Source: Psychrobacter immobilis
GTDB taxonomy: Bacteria; Pseudomonadota; Gammaproteobacteria; Pseudomonadales; Moraxellaceae
Assembly: GCA_904846145.1 (NCBI GenBank)
Contig: CAJGZL010000001.1
Coordinates: 372,001 to 436,000, forward strand
DNA: 64,000 bases
Direction of reading: 5' to 3'
The notes beneath the pieces were generated by a model. That model made no database searches, was not told the origin of the DNA, and saw nothing but the letters and a program-made list of their open reading frames with translations. Shown here piece after piece: positions 56,444 through 64,000 of this stretch. A program made the translations under genes and the position numbers. How positions within the stretch are numbered: position 1 is the first letter of the stretch; every line of letters begins with the position of its first letter.

Positions 56444-57133
56444 TTAAAGCTTTTCAGTAGAAGTTGCTAATTCTCCGAGGAATAGATAGGTATGAATGAC
56501 TGTCAACCTTGCTTCTTCTAAAGTCACATCTACATGTACACCTTTGCATGTTTTATCATAAACAACATCCAGTCTTGATGCTAAATGTTCAAGCTCTGAC
56601 TCTAATAATGCAAAGCTGCCTTTACTTGTACTCAAATCTGATAAATAAGCTAGCAAACGGTTCTTATATTGCTCAGCACCTACTGTTCTAACATTACCTT
56701 GTCTATCTTTCCATTCTTTCTGAGCAGGAAAAACAGAGTCTGCAACATCCATCAAAAGACGACGACAAGATGTCAATGCTGATGATAAAGATTCATCTGT
56801 TCCATCTTGCATTCTTTCGTTAATCACTAAAATTTTTTCAGCAGCTTTTGGGCAATTTGATCTTATAAATTTATCAACTTGCTCTCTTGCATTTTCAAAA
56901 ATGCTCTCTGCAACATCTCCCAGTTCTATCGCAAGATATGTATCGGTAACATAGCTATGTATTGCAGATTTCATGGAAGAAAATAATGACTTACTATTTG
57001 CGTAATTTATTTTGTACTGCTGTTTCAACTTATTTTGAGTAGTTAATAATGCCTCAGTAGCTCTTTGTTCAAGAAAATTACAAACTTTAGTTGCAGACTC
57101 TGTTGAGCTATGCTGAAAAAACTGTAGAACCAA
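56444..57133 (-). pseudogene. 5'-truncated gene, possibly AbiTii-like
   Basis: Open frame of 229 codons whose first four codons come from the IS3 end (TTG GTT CTA CAG); the host sequence begins at 57122. The real N-terminus is missing and is not found beyond the other IS end at 58361, so the insertion was accompanied by loss. The remaining sequence is helical; SSALTSCRRLLMDVADSVFPAQ and the following AEQYKNRLLAYL recall the region after the AbiTii domain of abortive-infection proteins and HEPN-like proteins. This likeness is tentative. The frame is open to its own stop. Confidence 0.6.
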
Positions 57134-57168
57134 ACTTGGTAAACTAACGACTCAATGAGGAGTTTATC

Positions 57169-57465
57169 ATGACTAAGAAAATCAGAACCTATAGTGCAGC
57201 ATTCAAAGCTGAAGCCGTTAAAAAGATAGCAGATAATGATGGCAATGTTTCAGTAACGGCAAAGCAGCTTGGCATCGCTATGCAGACCTTATCTAACTGG
57301 CAAAACAAAGCTAATAAAGGCAAGCTAATCGGTACTAAAGAATATGATCCTGAGCTTATGACTATACTAGAAGAGAATAAACGTCTTAAACGTGATCTCA
57401 AAGTTGCTCAAGAAGAGCGAGACATTCTAAAAAAGGCCACGGCGTACTTCGCGAAGCACAGTTGA
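57169..57465 (+). CDS. IS3-family transposase OrfA
   Basis: 98-residue DNA-binding subunit with an N-terminal helix-turn-helix (FKAEAVKKIADNDGN to LSNWQNK, about 10-45) and a leucine-zipper-like coil (LEENKRLKRDLKVAQEERDIL, about 67-87). It overlaps orfB by 4 bp. Frameshifting at 57429 makes the full OrfAB transposase. Confidence 0.92.
   Translation: MTKKIRTYSAAFKAEAVKKIADNDGNVSVTAKQLGIAMQTLSNWQNKANKGKLIGTKEYDPELMTILEENKRLKRDLKVAQEERDILKKATAYFAKHS
57429..57435 (+). promoter_or_regulatory. Programmed -1 frameshift site AAAAAAG
   Basis: The heptamer A-AAA-AAG lies in the orfA frame (CTA AAA AAG). A -1 slip continues as AAA GGC CAC GGC and runs without a stop into the orfB frame. This is the standard IS3-family mechanism for OrfAB production. 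Confidence 0.8.
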
Positions 57466-58334
57466 TGAAGTACGTCTTTATCAAGGATAACCAGAAAATA
57501 TTTAGCATCACCTGCATGTGTCACGTATTAGATGTTAAGCCATCAAGCTATTACAACTGGATCAATCGTGGTGTCAGTAATCAGCAGATTCATCGCAATC
57601 AGTGTGAGTTGCTAGTTCGCGTGGCTCATGATGAGACTAAGCAGCGCTATGGCTATGAGCGATTGCATGCTTACCTTACAAGGCAAGGATATGCCATAAG
57701 TAAATATATGGTTAGACGCATTAAAGAAGAGTGCGGCATTAAATGCCGTCGCCATAAACGCTTTAAAGTCACCACCAACTCAAACCATAACAAGCTTATC
57801 TATCCAAACCGTCTAGAACAGAAATTTAATGCCAATCGCCCTAATGAGGCTTGGGTCAGTGACATCACTTATATTTGGACAGATGAGGGTTGGCTATACT
57901 TAGCAGGTGTTAAAGACTTATACACCAAAGAGCTTGTCGGTTACGCTATTAACAAGCGTATGACCGCAGATTTAGTATGCCGTGCACTCAACATAGCGAT
58001 TAAGAATAAACGACCTACTAAAGGGCTAATCGTTCATTCTGACAGAGGCAGTCAGTACTGTAGCCATGCCTACCACAAGATCATTAAACAGCATCAGTTT
58101 ACAGGATCTATGAGTGGCAAAGGCAATTGTTTCGACAACGCTCCGATAGAAAGTTTCTGGGGCGTATTAAAGAATGAGTTGGTGTATCACGAAGACTATA
58201 AAACAAGGTTCGAAGCCATCAGCGATATCATTGGCTATATTGAGCTGTACTACAACCAAACGAGGATTCAAAAGGGTTTGGGCTATAAAACGCCAAGACA
58301 GGTGTGGTTTGATTATTATCGTCAGGCTGCGTAA
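57462..58334 (+). CDS. IS3-family transposase OrfB (DDE integrase)
   Basis: Catalytic part of 290 codons (independent start would be the ATG at 57465). It has the HTH_21 region RYGYERLHAYL, then the DDE triad in WVSDITYIW, HSDRGSQYCS and NAPIESFWGVLKNEL, with the NQTRIQKGLGYKTP tail. The frame is open throughout. Product works mostly as the OrfAB fusion. Confidence 0.93.
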   Translation: MMKYVFIKDNQKIFSITCMCHVLDVKPSSYYNWINRGVSNQQIHRNQCELLVRVAHDETKQRYGYERLHAYLTRQGYAISKYMVRRIKEECGIKCRRHKRFKVTTNSNHNKLIYPNRLEQKFNANRPNEAWVSDITYIWTDEGWLYLAGVKDLYTKELVGYAINKRMTADLVCRALNIAIKNKRPTKGLIVHSDRGSQYCSHAYHKIIKQHQFTGSMSGKGNCFDNAPIESFWGVLKNELVYHEDYKTRFEAISDIIGYIELYYNQTRIQKGLGYKTPRQVWFDYYRQAA

Positions 58335-58481
58335 CTAAAATCTCCCAAGTTTAAGTCTACGGGATTGACGGCAGGGGTCACAGTAGCGCGAGTGATATTA
58401 ACGTAGACTAGAAAAATATTACGACTTGAAAAAAGCGAGCCAGCCAAAAGCCAACCCGCCCTAACCTTCTAAACTCTAATT

Positions 58482-60596
58482 CTAATGTATTAAATGCGCC
58501 TTTAACTCCAACACTTTATCCCTTGTCTTCGCAGCATCTTCAAACTTAAGATCACGCGAGAATTGCTTCATTAGCTTCTCAAGACGATTGATCTCTTTTG
58601 CCAGCAGATCAGGACTGCGCAAGATACTAATATCGACATCAGGCAAATGACTCTTGATAGGTATCGCTTGATTGTCATTAGCATCCAAGTCCTCCCCCGT
58701 ATCGATTTTATCAGTGACATTTCGACGCGCGCCTCGTGGAGTAATATTATGCTCAATATTGAACTCAATTTGCTTTTCGCGGCGGCGATCGGTCTCTTCA
58801 ATCGCACGCTCCATGCTGTTAGTTATCCGATCGGCATAAAGAATAGCTTTACCATTGATATGCCGCGCGGCGCGACCAATAGTCTGAATCAACGCACGCT
58901 CAGAGCGTAAAAAGCCTTCTTTATCGGCATCAAATATCGCAACCAGTGACACCTCTGGCATATCCAAACCTTCACGCAGCAGGTTAATACCGACCAGCAC
59001 ATCATGCACACCAGTCCGTAGCTCATGGATAATCTGCATGCGCTCAACCGTATCGATATCAGAATGTAGATAGGCAACTTTGACATCGTATTCTTTAAGA
59101 TAGCTGGTCAAATCCTCTGACATACGCTTGGTCAAAGTGGTAATCAATACTCGCTCATCTTTGGCACTGCGCTTAGTAATCTCGGATAACACATCATCGA
59201 CCTGCGTTAGAACTGGACGGATTTCAATCTCAGGGTCAATCAGACCCGTAGGACGTACGAGCTGCTCGACCACTTGCTCGCTATGCTCAAGCTCATAAGC
59301 GGCAGGCGTGGCACTGACAAAGATAGTGGTCGGCTTAATACGTTCCCACTCTTCAAACTTCATCGGGCGATTGTCCATCGCACTTGGCAAACGAAAACCG
59401 TAATTAACTAAGTTTTCTTTACGGGATCTATCGCCTTTATACATCGCGCCCACTTGCGATACCGTCACGTGCGACTCATCGAGGAACAGCAAAGCATCAT
59501 CTGGAATATAATCAAACAACGTTGGTGGCGCTTCCCCTGCTGGACGACCTGATAGATGCTGTGAGTAGTTTTCAATACCATTGCAATAACCAAGCTGTTG
59601 AATCATCTCTAAATCATATTGCGTACGTTCTTTAAGGCGCTGCGCTTCAATCAGTTTATTATTCTCACGGAAATACTCTAAGCGCGGCTCCAGCTCTGCG
59701 CGAATCGTTTTGCTCGCAGCATCTAGCTTATTGCGCGGGGTCACATAATGCGACTTCGGATAAATCGTAATGCGCGGCACACCGCGAACCGTCTTGCCCG
59801 TTAAGGGATCAAACCAAGAAATCTTCTCGACTTCATTGTCAAATAAATGTACGCGCACCGCTAGCTGCTCAGACTCTGCAGGATAGATATCCAATATCTC
59901 ACCGCGCAAACGATAAGTACCACGGCCAAAGTCCAGCTCGTTACGGGTATATTGCATCTCAACCAAACGCTTAATCATCGCGGTACGATCGACCCTATCA
60001 CCCACTACGATATGCAGCAGCATTTTTAGATAGCTCTCAGGATCGCCTAGACCATAAATACAAGATACCGAGGCGACGATAATCGCATCGCGACGCTCAA
60101 GCAGCGCACGCGTAGCTGATAGACGCATCTGATCGATATGATCGTTAATTGCGCTGTCTTTTTCAATAAACGTATCACTGGCAGCCACATAAGCTTCAGG
60201 CTGATAGTAGTCGTAATAACTGACAAAATACTCAACCGCGTTATTCGGAAAGAATGCTTTAAATTCACCATAAAGCTGAGCGGCTAACGTTTTATTATGC
60301 GCCATAATAATAGTTGGACGCTGACATTCAGAGATAACCTTTGCCATGGTAAAAGTCTTACCAGAGCCGGTAACTCCCAATAAAAGCTGCTCTTTCATTC
60401 CAGCATCAATACCCTTTACGAGCTTTTCTATAGCCTGCGGCTGATCGCCTGCAGGCTCAAAGTCAGTCACCATCTCAAAAGCGCGACTCGATATTTGCGT
60501 ACCTGACGCATTAACACCAACGATTTCAGCTTCGCCTTGCAGCTGAGTGGCCAACTGATTTAACTGACGCGATGAACGCGGTTCGGGCATACGCAT
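58482..60596 (-). CDS. uvrB: Excinuclease ABC subunit B
   Basis: Nucleotide excision repair helicase-like protein of 704 residues that verifies damage and loads UvrC. Walker A is GVTGSGKT (74-81), the beta-hairpin [10 protein letters not shown] is near residue 130, the helicase DESH box is near 372, motif [11 protein letters not shown] is near 575, and a C-terminal UVR motif (about 660-700) contacts UvrC. The N-terminus is about 35 residues longer than in E. coli UvrB, but AGGAAG before the ATG at 60596 supports this start. It is the neighbour of the IS3 element. Confidence 0.96.
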   Translation of the reverse strand: MRMPEPRSSRQLNQLATQLQGEAEIVGVNASGTQISSRAFEMVTDFEPAGDQPQAIEKLVKGIDAGMKEQLLLGVTGSGKTFTMAKVISECQRPTIIMAHNKTLAAQLYGEFKAFFPNNAVEYFVSYYDYYQPEAYVAASDTFIEKDSAINDHIDQMRLSATRALLERRDAIIVASVSCIYGLGDPESYLKMLLHIVVGDRVDRTAMIKRLVEMQYTRNELDFGRGTYRLRGEILDIYPAESEQLAVRVHLFDNEVEKISWFDPLTGKTVRGVPRITIYPKSHYVTPRNKLDAASKTIRAELEPRLEYFRENNKLIEAQRLKERTQYDLEMIQQLGYCNGIENYSQHLSGRPAGEAPPTLFDYIPDDALLFLDESHVTVSQVGAMYKGDRSRKENLVNYGFRLPSAMDNRPMKFEEWERIKPTTIFVSATPAAYELEHSEQVVEQLVRPTGLIDPEIEIRPVLTQVDDVLSEITKRSAKDERVLITTLTKRMSEDLTSYLKEYDVKVAYLHSDIDTVERMQIIHELRTGVHDVLVGINLLREGLDMPEVSLVAIFDADKEGFLRSERALIQTIGRAARHINGKAILYADRITNSMERAIEETDRRREKQIEFNIEHNITPRGARRNVTDKIDTGEDLDANDNQAIPIKSHLPDVDISILRSPDLLAKEINRLEKLMKQFSRDLKFEDAAKTRDKVLELKAHLIH

Positions 60597-60797
60597 AAGC
60601 AGTTTCTTCCTGACGTTTTTAATAGGATAAATATAGTGAAGCTTTTATCATTGAAGCTTATAACAATATGGGGTTAATGGGCGATTTTTAAAGGTCAATA
60701 TCATCACCAAACGCTTGCAAAAACATGCAATAAATCTACAAAAACTTAGGTATAGTCCAAAGCAAGTAGTTAATAATAATCATTGAAGGAGTGCATT

Positions 60798-61220
60798 ATG
60801 AAAGGTCATTGTCTGTGCGGTAATGTGACGATTGAACTAGAAGATATCAACACTTTTGAGGCTTGTCATTGCGGCATGTGTCGGCGTTGGGGCAGCGGCC
60901 CACTAATGGCTATCCATAGTCATAGCAAGCCTGATATTCAAGGTGAAGAATCTATGACTGTTTATCCATCATCAGCGTGGGCAGAGCGTGCGTTTTGTCA
61001 TACTTGTGGTACTAATCTCTATTACCATCAGTTAGGCTCTGAAACTTATGTATTGTCCCTTGGACTATTTCAAGATCAGCCTGATTTAACTTTTGAGAGT
61101 CAGATATTTATCGATAAAAAGCCTGATTATTATGAATTTGCTAATGAGACTGAGAACTTAACCCAGCAGCAGCTATTCGATAAGTTTGAAGAGGAGGGAA
61201 TTACTACACCCTCAAAGTAA
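60798..61220 (+). CDS. GFA family zinc-binding protein
   Basis: GFA-fold protein of 140 residues from the ATG at 60798, with AAGGAG upstream (an upstream TTG is part of that site). It has GHCLCGNVTIEL at the N-terminus, CHCGMCRRWGSGP (about 23-35) and CHTCGTNLYYH (about 72-82), the full set of GFA cysteines. Enzymatic activity is unproven for most of the family. It is closer to the canonical type than the 30.4-kb relative. Confidence 0.88.
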   Translation: MKGHCLCGNVTIELEDINTFEACHCGMCRRWGSGPLMAIHSHSKPDIQGEESMTVYPSSAWAERAFCHTCGTNLYYHQLGSETYVLSLGLFQDQPDLTFESQIFIDKKPDYYEFANETENLTQQQLFDKFEEEGITTPSK

Positions 61221-61442
61221 AATCTATAAGCAAGGCTTAGTCAATATGCCCTATCTATTTACAAAGCTTTTCACGATTAACAAAGCTATTACATGACCAC
61301 CTAATAAAGCCTAATAGTCTAGGGTTCAATCATCAATTCAAACTGCTATTATAAGTACTGAAATTAAGCAAAACCCAGATCAAAATAAGTTAAATCACAT
61401 AAATATTTTAAATTTAAATTCTAATAAACAATGGAGTAAAAT

Positions 61443-61925
61443 ATGAGAGAACGTTACGCAAGTGGAATAGATGATGCTACTGCAACCAAAATGGTAGATC
61501 TATTGAACGCTAATCTAGCCAACTTAATCGACTTAAGCATGGATAGCAAACAGTGCCATTGGAACCTACAAGGTACAGGCTTTATTGGTGTGCATCAGTT
61601 ATTAGACGATACTTATGACCGCTTAAACGAGTCATTTGACACTGTTGCTGAACGTATCGTCATTCTTGGTGGTAAGGCAAATGGCATCTCAAAGCGCGTT
61701 GTTGAAGATTCTATTTTAGAGACTTATCCAACTGATATTACTGAAGTTGAGCAGCATGTTCGTGAGCTGACCAATCGTTATAAAACAGTAGCAAAAACCT
61801 TACGTGAAGGTATAGATGTCGCTGGTGACGCTGGTGATGAAGACACTGCTGACTTATTAACAGAAGTTAGTCGCGTAGTAGACAAAGACGCTTGGTTTAT
61901 CGGTGCTAATGCGCCAAAGAAATAA
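61443..61925 (+). CDS. dps: Dps family DNA starvation/ferritin-like protein
   Basis: Ferritin-like protein of 160 residues that forms dodecamers, oxidises Fe(II) with H2O2 and protects DNA. The ferroxidase ligands are in HWNLQGTGFIGVHQLLDD (about 39-56) with D and E in TYDRLNESFDTVAERI. A long polar N-terminus may contact DNA. GGAG precedes the ATG. The 222-bp upstream region probably contains OxyR or growth-phase control but no site was identified. A terminator follows. Confidence 0.93.
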   Translation: MRERYASGIDDATATKMVDLLNANLANLIDLSMDSKQCHWNLQGTGFIGVHQLLDDTYDRLNESFDTVAERIVILGGKANGISKRVVEDSILETYPTDITEVEQHVRELTNRYKTVAKTLREGIDVAGDAGDEDTADLLTEVSRVVDKDAWFIGANAPKK

Positions 61926-61960
61926 GCTGATTTCAGAAATAATAACTTAGAATAAAAAAT

Positions 61961-61990
61961 AAAAAGTCACCTTAATGGGTGACTTTTTTT
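61961..61990 (+). terminator. Terminator of dps
   Basis: AAAAAGTCACC and GGTGACTTTTTTT form the stem around TTAATG. Confidence 0.92.
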
Positions 61991-62062
61991 ATATATGCTA
62001 TTTCTTACTCTACTTGTTGAGTTCAAATAGTTGATTAAAACCTATTAATCATTATAGCATTA

Positions 62063-62632
62063 TTATTTTTCACTCATTAGATCTTCAATATCTGCTTGCA
62101 TACGCGGTATGATGCTCTGCATTTTTTCTATGCTCGCTTGCATCATAATAGGCATAACTTGCGAAGTAATTTTCTTCATATAGTCTGCCATCATAGCCGG
62201 CTGTTTATCAATAATACTCTGGCCTATTTCACTGCTATAAAAAGTGACTTGCGCATCAACTTCTTGCTGATTAAAGTGCTGTTTTGCAGACTCTACATAA
62301 AGGTCGATAATTTGCTGGTTATAGCTTTGCACATTCATGCTACTAGATATCTCTTTGCTATATTTACTTATAATAGCATCGTACTGTTGTTGCTCGTTTT
62401 TATTTAGCTCTTTGTTTGGTAATGCCGCTAGCATACCTTGCATGACTTGTTCAGTCATCGCGCTACTGCTAGTCATATCATTCATCATCTCGAGTGTCTT
62501 TGTTACTTTGATGAGTTGCATTAATGAGCTATCAGTCGGTACAGCAGCTTGTGCAGATAAGGTTGGCCCCGCTATCATTACGCTTGTACTTAAAGACATA
62601 GCAAACATAGTGTTTTTCAGTAAAGATTTCAT
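62063..62632 (-). CDS. DUF2059 secreted protein, copy 1
   Basis: Protein of 189 residues from the ATG at 62632; an upstream in-frame TTG has no support. A signal peptide ends LSAQA. The DUF2059 part contains FYSSEIGQSIIDKQPAMMADYM (about 126-147). The mature protein is helical and probably periplasmic. It follows copy 2 by about 95 bp on the same strand, forming a paralogous pair. Confidence 0.85.
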   Translation of the reverse strand: MKSLLKNTMFAMSLSTSVMIAGPTLSAQAAVPTDSSLMQLIKVTKTLEMMNDMTSSSAMTEQVMQGMLAALPNKELNKNEQQQYDAIISKYSKEISSSMNVQSYNQQIIDLYVESAKQHFNQQEVDAQVTFYSSEIGQSIIDKQPAMMADYMKKITSQVMPIMMQASIEKMQSIIPRMQADIEDLMSEK

Positions 62633-62727
62633 ATTTTCGCCCAACTTATGGTTCCAAAAGATTTATTAATTACTAATTTTTATCTATCAGCTTTAAATAC
62701 AGAAAATTAGAAAATCACTCCTGTATC

Positions 62728-63393
62728 TTATAATATATCGTTAATGATTTGCTTCATTTGTGGTATCAACTCATTCAACTGCTCTTTGGTCTCTTTCAAA
62801 TCCATATCTTTAGGTAGCGACTGCTGCAAAAACGCAGCAGTGACTTGCGGATGCTTATCCAAAATACTTTGCCCTATCGGTGTATCATAAAATGCAATCT
62901 GTGCATCGATCTCTGCCTGAGTATAGTACGTTTTTGCCGCGCTGATATAGGCCTGAGTCATTGTCTCAATGTCAGTTACCTCATCAATGTTCCCTGTAAT
63001 TATTTCTCCATACTGCCCTAAAATTTGTTGGATCTTGATCCGTAGCTCACGTTGACGCTTATTTAACTTATCACCTGCGCTCTGCTTATTAGCATTATTG
63101 GTTTGAGCAGTAATCACGTCAATAGCAGCTTGCTGACCGTTGATAATAGCAATTATTTGCTCATCGATATGCATCACTTGCATCAGCTTGATGACAGATG
63201 TCTCTGATGGCAATTGACTGTTAATAAATTGCGTATGGTAAACTTGACTTTGTGAGCTAGTATTTTGCAATGCGCTACTAAAGTTCTGATTTGGCTCGCT
63301 AATAACTAATTCAGCATGGGCTTGAGTTAGAGCTAGTGTCATTACAATCGATATGACAGCGACTGATAATGTAGTTTTAAAATGAAAATTCAT
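62728..63393 (-). CDS. DUF2059 secreted protein, copy 2
   Basis: Protein of 221 residues with a signal peptide ending TQAHA. A Gln/Ser-rich N-terminal segment is followed by the DUF2059 core, with FYDTPIGQSILDKHPQVTAAFL (about 165-186) matching copy 1. TAGGAT lies just before the ATG. Function of DUF2059 is unknown; likely periplasmic. Confidence 0.83.
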   Translation of the reverse strand: MNFHFKTTLSVAVISIVMTLALTQAHAELVISEPNQNFSSALQNTSSQSQVYHTQFINSQLPSETSVIKLMQVMHIDEQIIAIINGQQAAIDVITAQTNNANKQSAGDKLNKRQRELRIKIQQILGQYGEIITGNIDEVTDIETMTQAYISAAKTYYTQAEIDAQIAFYDTPIGQSILDKHPQVTAAFLQQSLPKDMDLKETKEQLNELIPQMKQIINDIL

Positions 63394-63733
63394 ATCCTAC
63401 TCGCATTATTATAAGGTTGATATCTTAGCTGATTAAATAAAACTATCGATCGATGCTTTAACACTATAATTTTGACATTATCAAAGCTAAGTTTTTTCTC
63501 ATTATCAGGACTAGGATTATCAGAGTTTTTGTCGAGCTTGACTCTACGGGCGCTATAGACTGATGTGGTAGGTTTAGCATGCAAGTACGGATTGGCGACG
63601 GATGGCTTTAAAATCGTACTCGACTCAATAAAAATAGGCAAAAATAAATTAGCCTAAAACAATGCATTCAAAATATCAGCAACATTTCAGTTAAACAATA
63701 ATTATCGAGTGAGCTTTTACAAGCATAAACGAC
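63394..63733. other. Intergenic region
   Basis: 340 bp between the DUF2059 gene and the thioesterase gene. A minus-strand open frame of 83 codons is present but starts with TTG without a ribosome site, so I do not call it. No strong hairpin seen. Confidence 0.4.
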
Positions 63734-64000
63734 TTAGATGCTGTCTTTGTCAGTATTTTTTTCGTGGTCATTGACCAATTCACCAACCATAGTCGATATC
63801 TCACAGCTAGTACGAGCTGAGCCTTCCATATGCATCTTTTTACGATCTAAAGCAGCATCAAAACGGCACTGCTGCATAGGGTTCTTTATTTCAAGTGGCG
63901 GAATAGGTGTTGGCTTGCCATTATCGTCGATTGCGACCATCGTAAAATAACAGCTGTTGGTATGGCGAATAGTACGCGCGCGTACGTCTTCTGACTCAAC
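63734..64000 (-). CDS. Acyl-CoA thioesterase, C-terminal part
   Basis: The last 89 codons of a gene running off the right edge. The segment VRARTIRHTNSCYFTMVAID, with a following PTPIPPLEIKNPMQQ, is typical of the second half of the YciA/ACOT-type hotdog thioesterase. The remaining tail (about 40 residues) is polar. The N-terminal half with the catalytic Asp lies outside the window. Confidence 0.78.
   Translation of the reverse strand, partial: VESEDVRARTIRHTNSCYFTMVAIDDNGKPTPIPPLEIKNPMQQCRFDAALDRKKMHMEGSARTSCEISTMVGELVNDHEKNTDKDSI

Larger units (their letters stand above)
57123..58360 (+). mobile_element. IS3-family insertion sequence
   Basis: About 1.24 kb with imperfect terminal inverted repeats: TGTAGAACCAAACTTGGTAA at 57123 and, inverted, GTAGACTTAAACTTGGGAGA ending at 58360. 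It encodes overlapping orfA and orfB with an A6G slippery site. The transposase is intact, so the element may be active. I find no clear 3-4 bp target duplication (left flank AAAAAC, right flank GGGATTG), which fits a later deletion or recombination next to it. It abuts the truncated gene at 56444-57133. Confidence 0.88.

Noticed and set aside
63390..63641. Minus-strand ORF of 83 codons overlapping the DUF2059 copy 2 start by 4 bp
   Set aside because: Starts with TTG, has no Shine-Dalgarno and reads as translated intergenic DNA; the ATGA overlap is probably chance.
1..64000. tRNA or rRNA genes
   Set aside because: No TTCGAAT-type T-arm with matching acceptor stem, and no rRNA-like segment, was found by reading; small structured RNAs could still be missed.

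Overview
The window looks like a chromosomal segment of a gammaproteobacterium of the family Moraxellaceae, most likely Psychrobacter or a close relative. This rests on the moderate to low GC content, the protein flavour of the housekeeping genes (rlmKL, acnB, lipA, dapD, recJ, uvrB), gene starts preceded mostly by AAGGA-type Shine-Dalgarno sites, and many U-tailed hairpin terminators. No rRNA or tRNA gene was found. The species assignment is an inference from family resemblance, not a search.

Region 1 (about 0.3-19.8 kb) is dominated by a tellurium-resistance-type (Ter) stress system. After rlmKL come terD, a DUF475 TerC-like membrane protein, a queuosine-precursor transporter gene (yhhQ) carrying what reads as a preQ1-I riboswitch, terE, an AIM24/TIGR00266 protein, terZ and a TerA-like two-domain protein. 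Next is the Ter-associated small-molecule pathway: an ATP-grasp ligase, then (after an intervening AT-rich DUF4238 gene and a sotB-type efflux gene) a co-directional run encoding a TerD-trypsin fusion protease, a PRTase-TRSP protein, a HAD hydrolase, a StiP-type PRTase and a CitE-like lyase. This set matches the comparative-genomics prediction that Ter systems make a nucleoside-like metabolite. The TerD-protease fusion and the twin ATATCGATAA sites at its promoter are the most distinctive points.

Region 2 (19.8-34.8 kb) is mostly metabolic: alpha/beta hydrolase, enoyl-CoA hydratase, an AT-rich four-TM orphan, aconitase B (GTG start), a carboxymuconolactone-decarboxylase-like protein, lipoyl synthase, an SMP-30 lactonase with an iron alcohol dehydrogenase, a GFA-fold protein, and a complete TRAP-TAXI uptake system (binding lipoprotein, DUF1850, fused permease).

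Region 3 (34.8-43.8 kb) holds an arsenosugar-type cluster on the minus strand: FAD oxidoreductase, ArsS radical SAM enzyme, a TVP38-dithiol oxidoreductase fusion, DUF547, two glycosyltransferases (TIGR04283 and TIGR04282 types) and ArsM. It converges on an MTA phosphorylase gene that could supply the missing de-adenylation step.

Region 4 (43.9-64 kb) has an internally deleted amidohydrolase lipoprotein, a lysophospholipase-like hydrolase, dapD, a 338-bp MITE with TA flanks, a DMT transporter, three tandem TRIC/UPF0126 paralogues, recJ, a group of small envelope or hypothetical genes, an IS3-family element that has removed the 5' end of a possible defence gene, uvrB, a second GFA protein, dps, two tandem DUF2059 genes and the 3' part of an acyl-CoA thioesterase gene cut by the window end.
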